A DNA stretch of 64,000 nt. It comes from Algoriphagus sp. A40 (GTDB lineage Bacteria > Bacteroidota > Bacteroidia > Cytophagales > Cyclobacteriaceae). Below, piece after piece: positions 35,095 through 44,180 of this stretch (position 1 is its first letter; each line of letters begins with the position of its first letter). The translations under genes were made by a program, and so were the position numbers. The notes beneath the pieces are model-generated. The model ran no database searches, was not told the DNA's origin, and saw only the letters and a program-made list of their open reading frames with translations. The stretch lies in NCBI RefSeq assembly GCF_002002735.1, contig NZ_MUNY01000078.1, positions 1 through 64,000 on the forward strand, written 5' to 3'.

Positions 35095-35398
35095 ATACAA
35101 ATCCTTTAAGCTGCTGGACCAAATCCCGTTTGGTGATTACTCCGCTTTTTCTCCAGAGTATTTTTCCCCGCTTGAAGAGGATGTAATGTGGAATGGATCG
35201 GATGGCAAACTGCTGGCTAAGCTGGGGATGTTTGTCCACATTCAACTTCAACAGCTTTATTTTCCCGCCCAACTCAGCCAAGACCTCCTCCAGTACCGGA
35301 TTCATAGTCTGGCATGGCCCACACCAATCGGCATAGAAGTCAACCAATACCGCATCCTGGCTTTGACTGATGATGTCTTTGGGGTTCTTTTTAGGCAT
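35093..35398 (-). CDS. Thioredoxin
   Basis: This 101-residue protein is a compact thioredoxin. The active site WCGPC holds Cys26 and Cys29, and the cis-proline loop RSIPHY is present. It reduces disulfides in the cytoplasm (no signal peptide). It is a single-gene unit, convergent with rluB, with a 297-base upstream gap. A second, different thioredoxin-like protein is at 48251. Confidence 0.93.
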   Translation of the reverse strand: MPKKNPKDIISQSQDAVLVDFYADWCGPCQTMNPVLEEVLAELGGKIKLLKLNVDKHPQLSQQFAIRSIPHYILFKRGKILWRKSGVITKRDLVQQLKGFV

Positions 35399-35640
35399 GG
35401 GATAAAAAGTTAATGGTTAATAGTTAAAGGTTAAGCATATTAAATAACCCAATCTTATTGTCCGCAATTGACCACTAACCTAATTTACTTTGTATTTGGG
35501 CTGGAAGACCGAGGACAGAAGACCGAAGAGGCGGAGTTATGGTCTTTCATAGTAGATTTTAGCATTCTAATCTCGTTACTGGTTTAAAAGCGAGTACACA
35601 TTTAGCCCAATAACCAATAACTACCTTGCCTTTCACAAAG
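35399..35640. repeat. Gap with degenerate word repeats between the thioredoxin and skp genes
   Basis: No gene was recognised. Words recur: gttaatggttaatagttaaaggttaa at 35410-35435, then gaagaccgaggacagaagaccgaag at 35512-35530. The word gttaatagtta is the reverse complement of taactattaac at about 550. The thioredoxin promoter must lie in the left part. Confidence 0.5.
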
Positions 35641-35672
35641 AAAAAGGCTGCCTTTCAAGAAAGACAGCCTTT
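35641..35672 (-). terminator. Terminator of the bamA-skp-skp transcript
   Basis: On the minus strand AAAGGCTG (from 35672) pairs with CAGCCTTT (ending 35643), with an inner CTTT/AAAG pair and the loop CTTG, followed by a T run. It lies 24 bases after the second skp stop codon. Confidence 0.85.
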
Positions 35673-35695
35673 GAAATGCGCTTAGAAATAGGGTA

Positions 35696-36250
35696 TTATC
35701 TTCCAGAGGGTGCTCCAGCGGGTGGAGTCGGCATCTGAAGGCCAAGCTTAGCCAACACCAGTTCAGTGAATTTGTCTTCTTCTTTGGTGTAAAGCAGGAT
35801 AGGAGACTGACCTGCAGTTTCTGCGAAGATATGGGTGTAGCTGTTTTCAGCAGCTACAGCATTGATTGCATTGATTACCTTAGTCTGAACAGGCTCAAGC
35901 AATTCCTGAAGTTTTCTCTGATAGGAAACCTGAGCATCTTGCTCATATTTTTGAAGATCATTCTGCACTTTGGTCAATTCAGCTTCTTTTGCGGCTCTTG
36001 CCTCTTCGGTCATGGTTGGAGCTGCCTGCTGATAGGCCTGAACTTGTTTTTGGAAGTCTGCCGCTTTGGTTTGGATATTGGTTTGCAGCTGAGTTTGATA
36101 ATCCTGAACATCTGCTCCGATTTGTTCCATTTCAGGCATCAGATCCATGATAAATTCTACACTCGTATAGCCGATTTTTACTTCCTGAGCCTGAGCTGCA
36201 AATCCTACGAATAGCATCGCTACTGCCGCTAGGATAACTTTTACTTTCAT
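35696..36250 (-). CDS. OmpH/Skp-family periplasmic chaperone (second copy)
   Basis: This 184-residue protein starts with a signal peptide (MKVKVILAAVAMLFVGFAAQ, cleaved after AQA) and then a long helical coiled coil typical of Skp/OmpH. That family shields unfolded outer-membrane proteins on the way to the Bam complex. I chose the ATG at 36250 (a second ATG one codon earlier is possible); longer frames from a TTG run into the upstream skp gene. The C-terminus is a short Pro/Gly tail. It follows the other Skp copy after about 16 bases and ends the bamA transcript. Confidence 0.92.
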   Translation of the reverse strand: MKVKVILAAVAMLFVGFAAQAQEVKIGYTSVEFIMDLMPEMEQIGADVQDYQTQLQTNIQTKAADFQKQVQAYQQAAPTMTEEARAAKEAELTKVQNDLQKYEQDAQVSYQRKLQELLEPVQTKVINAINAVAAENSYTHIFAETAGQSPILLYTKEEDKFTELVLAKLGLQMPTPPAGAPSGR

Positions 36251-36266
36251 CATTTGGTGTTTGTAT

Positions 36267-36797
36267 TTAATTGTTTTCTTCAATTCCCAATTCTTCCAGG
36301 ACAAACTCAGAGTAGTCATGTCTTGGATCAGTATAGATAATCGCTGAGGGGCCTGCAGCTTTGTCAAACAAAACGGCCAGGTTGTTTCGTCTCGAAACCC
36401 GCTCTATTGCATCGTAGATTTTGGACTGGAGGGGCTGGAGCAGTTCTGCCTGCTTCTGATAGTACATCCCGTCAATTCCAAAGATCCTGCTGTTAAATTC
36501 CTGGGAAGCCTTTTGCTTCGCTTTGATCTCATCCAGCCGCTGCTGGTACATTTCTTCTGTCAATAATACTTCCTCAGCCTTGAGTTGAGTGGTCAGTTCC
36601 TTGATCTCCTGATCCAAACTCTGTGCCTCTTTCTTCCAATCCGCACTTAGCTTTGTGAGCTCCTCCTGGACTACTTTATAGTCCGGATGCTTGTTCAGAA
36701 TGTACTCCGAGTCAATGTATCCGAACTTTTGGGCAGCTAATGGCCCTGCCTGTAGCAGAATGAGCAGCAAAAGTACAATTTTCAGTGATTTATCCAT
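36267..36797 (-). CDS. OmpH/Skp-family periplasmic chaperone (first copy)
   Basis: This 176-residue protein has a signal peptide (MDKSLKIVLLLLILLQAGPL, ending LAAQ) followed by FGYIDSEYILNKHP, the usual start of mature OmpH in Bacteroidota. A coiled-coil prong region follows. It chaperones outer-membrane proteins. The two Skp copies in a row after bamA are a known arrangement in this phylum. They differ greatly in sequence, so they may serve different clients. Confidence 0.93.
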   Translation of the reverse strand: MDKSLKIVLLLLILLQAGPLAAQKFGYIDSEYILNKHPDYKVVQEELTKLSADWKKEAQSLDQEIKELTTQLKAEEVLLTEEMYQQRLDEIKAKQKASQEFNSRIFGIDGMYYQKQAELLQPLQSKIYDAIERVSRRNNLAVLFDKAAGPSAIIYTDPRHDYSEFVLEELGIEENN

Positions 36798-36886
36798 GTC
36801 TTCGTCTTGTTTTCAGTAGGCTTTGATGTCCAGAACTGGGCTTCATTTTTTGCATAAATTAACTAAACGAACCACTGATAACAAGA

Positions 36887-39583
36887 TTATCTGAATTGCT
36901 GACCAATTGTAAAGTGGAACTGAGGTCCGCTCTGCTCCAAAGTGCCAGGAATATTGTCAAACCCGTAACCCCAATCTATACCGAGGAGACCAAATGCAGG
37001 CATGAAAATTCTGGCACCAAAGCCTGCAGATTTTTTCAGATCGTATGGGTTGTAATCCTTATAAGAGCCCCAGTTGTTACCGGCTTCAGCGAAGCCCAAC
37101 AGGAATATGGTTGCAGACGGGTTTGGTGAAACCAAGAATCTAATCTCTGTCACGAATTTGTTGTAAACAACTCCACCATAAGGATCTGGATTTGCGGTTC
37201 CTCTGGTCTCTTTACCCGGGGTGATGCTTTGGTTTTCGTAGCCTCTCAGACCGATTATTTCCTGGCCCAAGGCAAAGTTGTTGAAGGTCATTCCGTCACC
37301 ACCCATTACAAAGCGCTCCAAAGGAATGATTCCGATTTTGTCTCCATAAGATCCCAAGAAGCCCATGTGTGCTCTGGCGCTTGCTACCCACTTACTTGAC
37401 CCGAAAATCGGAGTGTAGAATGAAGCGTCAAACATCCACTTGTGATACTCCAGCCATTTGTATTTCTCCTGATCCGGGGACTCATCGTTGATGTTTTGGT
37501 TTAGGGAAGCATAAGGAGGAGTGAAGGCTGCAGACAGCATGATATTTGAGCCTATCCTTGGAAATGTCTGCTGATCGATGTTTGTTCTGGCAATGGTCGT
37601 GTTCCAGGTGATACTTTTTGAAGTACCGGTAGGATAGCTCAGACCGAAGGAAGTCCCGAATTCGTCAAATTCATAATTCTGAAACTGAATCGAATTGCTG
37701 ATGCTGAAGTAATCATCCGGCCAGGTTACACGCTTGGCTAATCCAAGCGTCACGCCCGTGATCTTGAAGTATCCAAGCTCGTTGCCAAAGTTTGCCTGGT
37801 TGTAGAAATCCACCTGTCTCTGAACCGAATGGTTGAATGAGAAGCTGAGGGCATTTGGTTTTTTGCCTCCAAACCAAGGTTCGGTCAAAGAGATGGAATA
37901 ATTTTGGAAGGTTTGCCCATTGGCCTGAACCCGGAGGGAAAGTTTCTGTCCGTCTCCGACAGGAAGTGGATCCCACTTGCTGAAGTCGCCGATATTTTTT
38001 ACCGAGAAGTTGTTGAAGACCAAGCCTACTGTTCCTACGAACCCGTAGAAGCCACCCCATCCGCCTGAAAGCTCAATCTGATCGTTTGGCCTTTCTTCCA
38101 GTTCGAAAGTAATATCCACTGTTGCAGCTTCGAAGTTGGGCCTGAGATCCGGATTGATTTTTTCAGGGTCAAAATAGCCCAAAGTGGAGAGCTCCCGGAT
38201 GGTTCTTACCAAAAGCGCTCTGTTGAATTTTTGTCCGGGAAGGATTCGGATTTCCCTCATAACCACGTGATCAGAAGTACGTTCGTTCCCTTTGATATTG
38301 ACGCTGTTTACCGTTACCTGTGGACCTTCAAAGATCCTCATTTCCATATCGATAGAGTCTCCTACGACATTGACTTCCACCGGATCGATGGCGAAGAAGA
38401 GGTATCCGTCATCCTGGTACAGTGAGCTTACGTCGTCTCCTTTTTGAGGATCATAGTTGAGTCGTTTGTCCAGTTTTTCTTTATCGTAAACTTCCCCTTT
38501 TTGAATTCCCAGTTTGGCCTGTAAAACAGGGCTTGGGTGAATGTAATTTCCGGAGAATGTAATGTTACGATAGTAGTATTTTCGGCCTTCTTCAACTTCA
38601 ATATCGATGTTTATTTTTTCATCGGAGAAGTTGTAAACTGAATCATTCAGAATCTTGGCATCCCTGAAGCCCTTGGTGTTGAAGAAACTGATGACTGCAT
38701 CTTTATCGTTTCTGTATTCTTTTGGGATATACTTCGAGCCGCTGAAAAAGTTGAGCTTGAAATTTTTGTTGATATAGTTCTTTACGTCTGCGTTGGAGGC
38801 AGTGTCGGTGTGCATGATGGAGTTTTTGACACTGGCTGCATCGGCATCCGCAATTCTTGAATAGACGTCCTTGAACACAGCCACACGGGCGTGTTCTTTG
38901 GTTTTCTTCATTTTTCCTTTTAGAGCCCCGTCGCTGATTTCCTCATTACCGTAGAATTGGATTTCATTGATCTTTACCTTGGAGTTGATATTGATATCAA
39001 ATCTGAGTTTGACACTGTTGGGTAGGGTGGTGTCACGGTCTTGAACGATCTTGACATCAGTATTCAGATAGCCTTTGTCCAGGTAATATTTTTCGATGTT
39101 TCTTTTGGCGGTATTGAGTACGTCGTCGCGTACTACCCGACCCCGGATGTTTACTTTTTCCCTCAGTTCGCCTTCCTGGGTCTTGTTGATTCCGGTAAAT
39201 TCCACTCTGGAAAATCTAGGTCTCTCGGCAAGATCAAGCAACAGGTAAATGTCCTCACCCTCAATTTTGGTCACGAGGATTTTCACATCCCCGATGATGC
39301 CCTGTCCCCAAAGTTTTTTCAAGGCATTGGAAATGGCATCTCCAGGTACATCTATCCGGTCATCAACTTTTAGTCCTGAAAGAGAAATGATCGCTATTTC
39401 ATCCAGGGTGGACAAGCCCACGGCTTTGATCTCGGCAATTCTGAATTTCTGGGGTTTGGCATAATTCAGTTCCAAAATGTCGATAGGTTTGGTCGAAGCA
39501 TAACGGCTTTGACCCAATCGAATTTGGGAAAAAGCCGAAGCAGACCATATCAAACAAAACAGAATTAATAAACTTCTTTTCAT
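36887..39583 (-). CDS. bamA: Outer-membrane protein assembly factor BamA
   Basis: This 898-residue protein inserts beta-barrel proteins into the outer membrane. It has a signal peptide (residues 1-19), about five POTRA domains up to roughly residue 475, and a 16-strand barrel. The conserved loop-6 motif, usually VRGF, reads LRGY here (IGLRGYENQSITPG), a common variant in Bacteroidota. The POTRA region carries an insertion of about 60 residues (around 225-290), longer than in E. coli. It is followed by two skp genes and preceded by uppS after 99 bases with a palindrome at 39596. Confidence 0.95.
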   Translation of the reverse strand: MKRSLLILFCLIWSASAFSQIRLGQSRYASTKPIDILELNYAKPQKFRIAEIKAVGLSTLDEIAIISLSGLKVDDRIDVPGDAISNALKKLWGQGIIGDVKILVTKIEGEDIYLLLDLAERPRFSRVEFTGINKTQEGELREKVNIRGRVVRDDVLNTAKRNIEKYYLDKGYLNTDVKIVQDRDTTLPNSVKLRFDININSKVKINEIQFYGNEEISDGALKGKMKKTKEHARVAVFKDVYSRIADADAASVKNSIMHTDTASNADVKNYINKNFKLNFFSGSKYIPKEYRNDKDAVISFFNTKGFRDAKILNDSVYNFSDEKINIDIEVEEGRKYYYRNITFSGNYIHPSPVLQAKLGIQKGEVYDKEKLDKRLNYDPQKGDDVSSLYQDDGYLFFAIDPVEVNVVGDSIDMEMRIFEGPQVTVNSVNIKGNERTSDHVVMREIRILPGQKFNRALLVRTIRELSTLGYFDPEKINPDLRPNFEAATVDITFELEERPNDQIELSGGWGGFYGFVGTVGLVFNNFSVKNIGDFSKWDPLPVGDGQKLSLRVQANGQTFQNYSISLTEPWFGGKKPNALSFSFNHSVQRQVDFYNQANFGNELGYFKITGVTLGLAKRVTWPDDYFSISNSIQFQNYEFDEFGTSFGLSYPTGTSKSITWNTTIARTNIDQQTFPRIGSNIMLSAAFTPPYASLNQNINDESPDQEKYKWLEYHKWMFDASFYTPIFGSSKWVASARAHMGFLGSYGDKIGIIPLERFVMGGDGMTFNNFALGQEIIGLRGYENQSITPGKETRGTANPDPYGGVVYNKFVTEIRFLVSPNPSATIFLLGFAEAGNNWGSYKDYNPYDLKKSAGFGARIFMPAFGLLGIDWGYGFDNIPGTLEQSGPQFHFTIGQQFR

Positions 39584-39595
39584 ATAATTATTATT

Positions 39596-39610
39596 TGACC
39601 TATTAGGTCA
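39596..39610. promoter_or_regulatory. Palindrome TGACCTATTAGGTCA just upstream of bamA
   Basis: Two 6-base arms (TGACCT, AGGTCA) flank a 3-base centre, 13 bases before the bamA start codon. It is a good shape for a dimeric regulator site or a short RNA hairpin near the start codon. No further copy was found. Confidence 0.4.
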
Positions 39611-39682
39611 TATGAAATCTCGCATGGATTACTACCCTTACTCTGTGCGGCATTTTTCCTGATGCTTGATTTCATCAATTAC

Positions 39683-40420
39683 TTAAGATTTAATTTGCTC
39701 ACCGGTCTTGCCGAATCTTCTTTCTCTCTTTTGGTAATCTTCCACAGCGGCATAAAGGTGCTCTATTCTGAAATCAGGCCATAAAACCGGCGTAAAGTAC
39801 AATTCGGTATAGGCAAGCTGCCAGAGCAGAAAATTACTGATCCGATATTCACCACTGGTACGGATCATCAGTTCAGGGTCGGGGATTCCAGCCGTGTCCA
39901 GATGGTCAGCGATAGTCTGCTGGGTGATTTCCTCGGGCTTTAATTTTCCTTCAGAGACTTTTTGAGCAATGCGTTTGGTAGCTTGTGCCAGTTCCCACTG
40001 TCCACTGTAGCTCAGAGCCAGTATGACGGTAAGTCCTGTATTGTTTTCTGTTTGTCTTTTGGCTTCCAGGAGTTTCTCGTAGGCGGATTTTGGCAGACTT
40101 TGAATATCCCCGATTGAAATCAGCCGGATGTTGTTTTTCATCATGAGCGAAATTTCGTCTATGATGGTTTTGACCAAAAGCTCCATGAGGGCTTTCACTT
40201 CATCCTGAGGACGTGACCAATTCTCCGTGGAAAATGAAAATAGCGTGAGGTATTTTACTCCCAGATTATCTGCACCTTCGATGGCATCTTTGACCGCCTG
40301 AATGGCATGCCGGTGTCCGAAGATTCTCATGGCGCCTTTTTTCTTGGCCCAACGGCCGTTGCCGTCCATGATTATTGCAAGATGTTTGGGGATTTTGGTG
40401 AGGTCTAGTTTTTCCTTCAT
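39683..40420 (-). CDS. uppS: Undecaprenyl diphosphate synthase (isoprenyl transferase)
   Basis: This 245-residue cis-prenyltransferase extends farnesyl diphosphate to the C55 lipid carrier for cell-wall and O-antigen sugars. The motif IIMDGNGRWAKKKG with the catalytic Asp19 is present, as are the substrate-binding FSFSTENWSRP and the end motif DPELMIRTSGEYRISNFLLWQ. It lies between porG and bamA, a gene order conserved across Bacteroidota. Confidence 0.97.
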   Translation of the reverse strand: MKEKLDLTKIPKHLAIIMDGNGRWAKKKGAMRIFGHRHAIQAVKDAIEGADNLGVKYLTLFSFSTENWSRPQDEVKALMELLVKTIIDEISLMMKNNIRLISIGDIQSLPKSAYEKLLEAKRQTENNTGLTVILALSYSGQWELAQATKRIAQKVSEGKLKPEEITQQTIADHLDTAGIPDPELMIRTSGEYRISNFLLWQLAYTELYFTPVLWPDFRIEHLYAAVEDYQKRERRFGKTGEQIKS

Positions 40421-40501
40421 TCCAACGACTTGGGTACCTACATTTTTGGAGGTACAAAAATGCTATTTCTTTTCCAATTATCAGCCCTAGCCCTCAATTT
40501 A

Positions 40502-41263
40502 TTAATAGGCGTAGCACTTGACATTGGCAATGGTATAGCTGATTGTAAGTCCTAGAAAGTAATACCAATCATTCGTGTTTGGGTTACCATAATTGATTCC
40601 ATAGGGCGGAATTTGCCCGGTTGTGGGATCTGCTGGTGGAGGATACCTGGGAATGGCCGGAAGGGAACTGTCTATTTTATCCAAATAGTCCGTCATGGTT
40701 GGCCTGAATCCCAGTTCTGCAGCTAAAGTCCACCGGTCGTTGAGCCGGTATTTGACCCCGCCTCCAAATGGAATCACCACTGAGCTCAGATTATACTTTT
40801 CTGAGTAAAGGTAGCGATAGGTATTCCCTTTCATGAGGAAATAGGAATACCCCAATCCGAAGAATGCATAGGGAGACCACCTAAATTCAGAATCATTTCT
40901 CAGAAAATCCAGGAAATTGAATTCCATAATTGCACTACCCTCTATTACTCCACCTCTAAATCTGCCGTCCCTGACTTGGGCAGCAATATCCAGAGGTCTC
41001 AGGCTATCCTCTGCCTGAAGAATGGAGGAGCTGAGTGCAACTCTTAAGCTCCATACATTGTCAAAATTTCTCTTGCCAAACAACGTGCCTTGAAGTCCAA
41101 TTTGACGGGCGTCAACTTTTCTGATTATGTCCCCAGTGTATGTTCCGACACCGAGTCCTCCACCTATCTCATATTTTTGGGCATTGGCCGGAATAAAATA
41201 TCCGGTCAAAACGGGTAAAAAAACAAGTAAGTATCTGATAATCTTAAAATTGACTTTTTTCAA
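40502..41263 (-). CDS. porG: Type IX secretion outer-membrane protein PorG (DUF6089)
   Basis: This 253-residue protein has a signal peptide (to about residue 28, ANAQ) and then a small eight-strand-type barrel ending in YYFLGLTISYTIANVKCYAY. The start of the mature part, YEIGGGLGVGTYTGDI, matches the DUF6089/PorG family. In Porphyromonas gingivalis PorG is needed for type IX secretion and is encoded beside uppS and bamA, the same order as here. No other type IX genes are visible in the window. The function is inferred from family and context. Confidence 0.87.
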   Translation of the reverse strand: MKKVNFKIIRYLLVFLPVLTGYFIPANAQKYEIGGGLGVGTYTGDIIRKVDARQIGLQGTLFGKRNFDNVWSLRVALSSSILQAEDSLRPLDIAAQVRDGRFRGGVIEGSAIMEFNFLDFLRNDSEFRWSPYAFFGLGYSYFLMKGNTYRYLYSEKYNLSSVVIPFGGGVKYRLNDRWTLAAELGFRPTMTDYLDKIDSSLPAIPRYPPPADPTTGQIPPYGINYGNPNTNDWYYFLGLTISYTIANVKCYAY

Positions 41264-41354
41264 GACGGTGCAAGTTATGAAGTACCTAACGTTTAAAAAA
41301 CGCCGTTCTGTATTTGGTGGGTTAATAATTGTTAAGCTCGATTTGGGCTTTTTT

Positions 41355-42230
41355 TTAATTCCTCATATCAAAACCCCAATTGAGTTTTTGCCTCAGGGTG
41401 TCAAAGAAATGATAGTGGGGCAATTTGACCAATTTTGCTGAAAAGTGCGCTTTTTTAACGCTGAGTTTTGTCTCTGAAGAAATGGAAGTGGATCTGGAAT
41501 CCAGTGAAAGCAGAAATTTTTCGCTTCTCCCTTCGATTTCGAAACTGATTTCGCATTCGTCGGAAACAATGATTGGTCTCACGTTTAGGTTATGGGGACT
41601 GACTGGGGTGATCACAAAACTCTTAGCTCCAGGAGTAATTAATGGGCCTCCACAGCTCAAGGAATATCCAGTCGAACCAGTAGGAGTAGACACGATCAGT
41701 CCATCTGCCCAATAAGAATTGAGATATTTCCCATCGATATAGGTGTGTACCGTAATCATGGAGGAGGTGTCCCGCTTGTGGATGGTAAATTCATTTAAGG
41801 CAAAATTTATCCCATTGAAAAGTCTCCGGTTGCATTCCAGGGATATTAGAGAACGGGATTCAATCTGAAAATTCCCTGTGGCTAGGTACTCGATTACCTC
41901 CCCGATCCGATCGGTTGCTGCGGTGGCGAGAAAACCCAATCTTCCCGTATTTAATCCCAGAATGGGGATTTCAAGGCTGCCTACAAGGCTCACAGCATCC
42001 AACAGAGTTCCGTCTCCTCCGATGGAAATCAAAAAATCAACGGATTCAAGTTCTTCCTGGCTTTCTATCAGCCAATAAGTCAGGCGTTTATTTCCCACCA
42101 TTTTCAAAGCCCTATCCAAGGGCTCTGTGACCAGGATTTCAATCTGATGTTTTTCAAGTTCCTGAAATAGTCTTTCGATATCGGAAATGAATTCAACCTT
42201 CAATGCAAGGCCGTGCAAGGCAATTTTCAT
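41355..42230 (-). CDS. nadK: NAD kinase
   Basis: This 291-residue enzyme makes NADP from NAD. The signature SIGGDGTLLDAVSLVG is near residue 90, followed by GLNTGRLGFLA and the C-terminal TPTGSTGYSLSCGGPLI. All are normal. It starts 3 bases after the CBS-domain gene and belongs to the CBS-nadK-porG-uppS-bamA run. Confidence 0.96.
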   Translation of the reverse strand: MKIALHGLALKVEFISDIERLFQELEKHQIEILVTEPLDRALKMVGNKRLTYWLIESQEELESVDFLISIGGDGTLLDAVSLVGSLEIPILGLNTGRLGFLATAATDRIGEVIEYLATGNFQIESRSLISLECNRRLFNGINFALNEFTIHKRDTSSMITVHTYIDGKYLNSYWADGLIVSTPTGSTGYSLSCGGPLITPGAKSFVITPVSPHNLNVRPIIVSDECEISFEIEGRSEKFLLSLDSRSTSISSETKLSVKKAHFSAKLVKLPHYHFFDTLRQKLNWGFDMRN

Positions 42231-42233
42231 GCA

Positions 42234-42899
42234 TTAAATATCTAAAAATCTCAGCAAGTTACCGATTCGGTCCTCTTCACTGCTGATTCCGGATTCTTCC
42301 TGATAATGGTCAATCACCCGATATCCGAATCGCTCCAGCGTGGCTTTTACATGCCTGAGTTCCGGTTTGTCAAGCTTTAAGGTCAGTTTGATCTTATTGC
42401 CGTCGAGAGGATCATTGGTAATAAAAGAGCTTAGGATTTTGGTATTTTCAGATTCCACAAGCCGTGAAATTTCAGACAAATGATAGTCTGACATGTTCAT
42501 CGACAGAATCATCACACTTCCCTGGGATTTGATCGAAAGACTGTCGGCAAAAGCTGCTATCGCGTCTTCCATGGTCACTACTCCCAGATAGGTGTTTTCT
42601 CTATCCAGGACAGCCACGAGATTGGACTGGTTTTCGGAGGCGACCCGGAGTACGTCGTAAATATGCTTGTCAGAGTAAACCCAACAAGGCCCAGCTTCCA
42701 GCTCAATTTTCCCGATCAACTGATCGGGATTGTTCAGTTCAAAAATAACCTCATCGCTGATAAAGCCAAGAAATCTGCCCTGATCAGCTACAGGCAAAGA
42801 GTCCGTCCGAATTTCTTCCATCCAGGCCAAAGCCATTCCCGCCCGGTCGGTGAGCTTGAGCGGCGGTATCAGACTGTTAATGAATTCGTAGGCTTGCAT
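42234..42899 (-). CDS. CBS-domain protein with a C-terminal ACT-like region
   Basis: This 221-residue protein has two CBS motifs in its first 135 residues (about 10-60 and 75-130), which in other proteins bind adenosyl nucleotides. The rest (about 140-215) resembles an ACT-like fold with KIKLTLKLDKPELRHVKATLERFGY. It is a stable neighbour of nadK in Bacteroidota, so sensing of adenine nucleotides or NAD(P) status is a fair guess. No catalytic residues are visible. Confidence 0.8.
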   Translation of the reverse strand: MQAYEFINSLIPPLKLTDRAGMALAWMEEIRTDSLPVADQGRFLGFISDEVIFELNNPDQLIGKIELEAGPCWVYSDKHIYDVLRVASENQSNLVAVLDRENTYLGVVTMEDAIAAFADSLSIKSQGSVMILSMNMSDYHLSEISRLVESENTKILSSFITNDPLDGNKIKLTLKLDKPELRHVKATLERFGYRVIDHYQEESGISSEEDRIGNLLRFLDI

Positions 42900-42979
42900 A
42901 GAAGAAAGTTAGGAAATGAATTCAGAACATGAAACGCTTAACCTAGTATTCTTGTTCCTTTTAGTCCTTTTTGAAACAA

Positions 42980-44179
42980 TTAAATCAAAAAGTAATTGGC
43001 TAGCATTCCCAATCCGATACCCGCCAAAATAATCAGGGGAGATGAAATCCTGGTAAACTGCAATACAGCATAGGTGCCCAAAATGAAAATGATGTGAAGC
43101 CCATTGGCTTCCAAAGGTTCAAAAAGCAAATAGGCGGCCGCAATCAACATCCCGCAGGAGACTGCATTGATCCCTTCAAGGGCCGCACGGACTGGACGGT
43201 ATAGTTTAAGCTGATCCCAAAACCGGATCACAAAAAATATCAGAAATATTCCAGGGAGAAATATTCCTGCAGCTGCAATCAACCCTCCCATCAGGAAGCC
43301 CATTAGGCCGAACTCTCTCATTGAAAGAGCTCCCACATAGGAGGAAATCGAAAAGGTCGGCCCCGGAATCCCCTGAGAGATGGCATAGCCTGTCAGAAAT
43401 TCCTCCGAACTCAGAAAATGCTTGAAGTCTACAAATTCAGTGTATAAGTAGGGAACCAAGACCTGCCCGCCGCCAAAAATCAAACTGCCGTTTCGATAGA
43501 AATTCTCAAATAGCAGGATGGGCTGATATTTGGTAATGGCACCTGCTACCGCAGCCAAAATCAAAACCCCTCCCCAGAGGTAAAAATTTGCCCACTTGAT
43601 TACCAAAGCTTTTTCTTCCTCCACTTTGGGTTGGGTTTTGTATTTGATGGAGGTAGTAAGTCCTCCCAGTAGCAGCATGACCGGAAAAATGTATGGAGAA
43701 CTGTAAAAGAAGGACACAAACGCCGAAATCAGCATCAAGACCATTGCTTCCGTGCTTTTGACCATTTTTGAGATGGTCTTTTGCGCTGCAAAAATGATGA
43801 ATCCAATAGCCATAGGCTGGATAAATCGGGCAAAATTCAAGGCTCCCGGAGTATTTTCCTGTAAAAAGTTGATCAATACAGCTGTAGCTGTCATGAGCAG
43901 TGTGGCTGGAAGTATCCAAACTAAAAGTGCTAAATAGGCCAAATTTGGACCCCCAACCCGAAAACCAATTGCGGAAATCAATTGAGTGGAGGAGGGTCCG
44001 GGTAGAATATTGCAAAGAGCGTTTAATTCCCAGAGTTCCTCCTCTGAAATGTAGGCCCGAGATTTGACCATTCGTTCCAAAAGCATAGCGAGGAAGGCCT
44101 GAGGCCCCCCAAATGCAGTAACAGACAAGGCCAAGACATCCTTTAGAAATAAATAATATCGGACTTTCCGGACCGACAT
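42980..44179 (-). CDS. chrA: Chromate transporter (CHR family), two-domain
   Basis: This 399-residue membrane protein has two homologous halves. The first carries LSVTAFGGPQAFLAM and ILPGPSSTQL, the second SLIFGGGQVLVPYL and GIPGPTFSISSYVG, which are the CHR signature motifs in both halves. Members export chromate, sometimes as part of sulfur homeostasis. About 10-12 helices are visible. The oxygenase gene upstream stops 1 base before its ATG, so both are likely in one transcript. Confidence 0.92.
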   Translation of the reverse strand: MSVRKVRYYLFLKDVLALSVTAFGGPQAFLAMLLERMVKSRAYISEEELWELNALCNILPGPSSTQLISAIGFRVGGPNLAYLALLVWILPATLLMTATAVLINFLQENTPGALNFARFIQPMAIGFIIFAAQKTISKMVKSTEAMVLMLISAFVSFFYSSPYIFPVMLLLGGLTTSIKYKTQPKVEEEKALVIKWANFYLWGGVLILAAVAGAITKYQPILLFENFYRNGSLIFGGGQVLVPYLYTEFVDFKHFLSSEEFLTGYAISQGIPGPTFSISSYVGALSMREFGLMGFLMGGLIAAAGIFLPGIFLIFFVIRFWDQLKLYRPVRAALEGINAVSCGMLIAAAYLLFEPLEANGLHIIFILGTYAVLQFTRISSPLIILAGIGLGMLANYFLI

Positions 44180-44180
44180 C

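Noticed and set aside
41300-41365. A possible plus-strand terminator (aagctcgatttgggctttttttt) upstream of the nadK end
   Set aside because: No plus-strand gene ends there, and the stem is only 4 bp.
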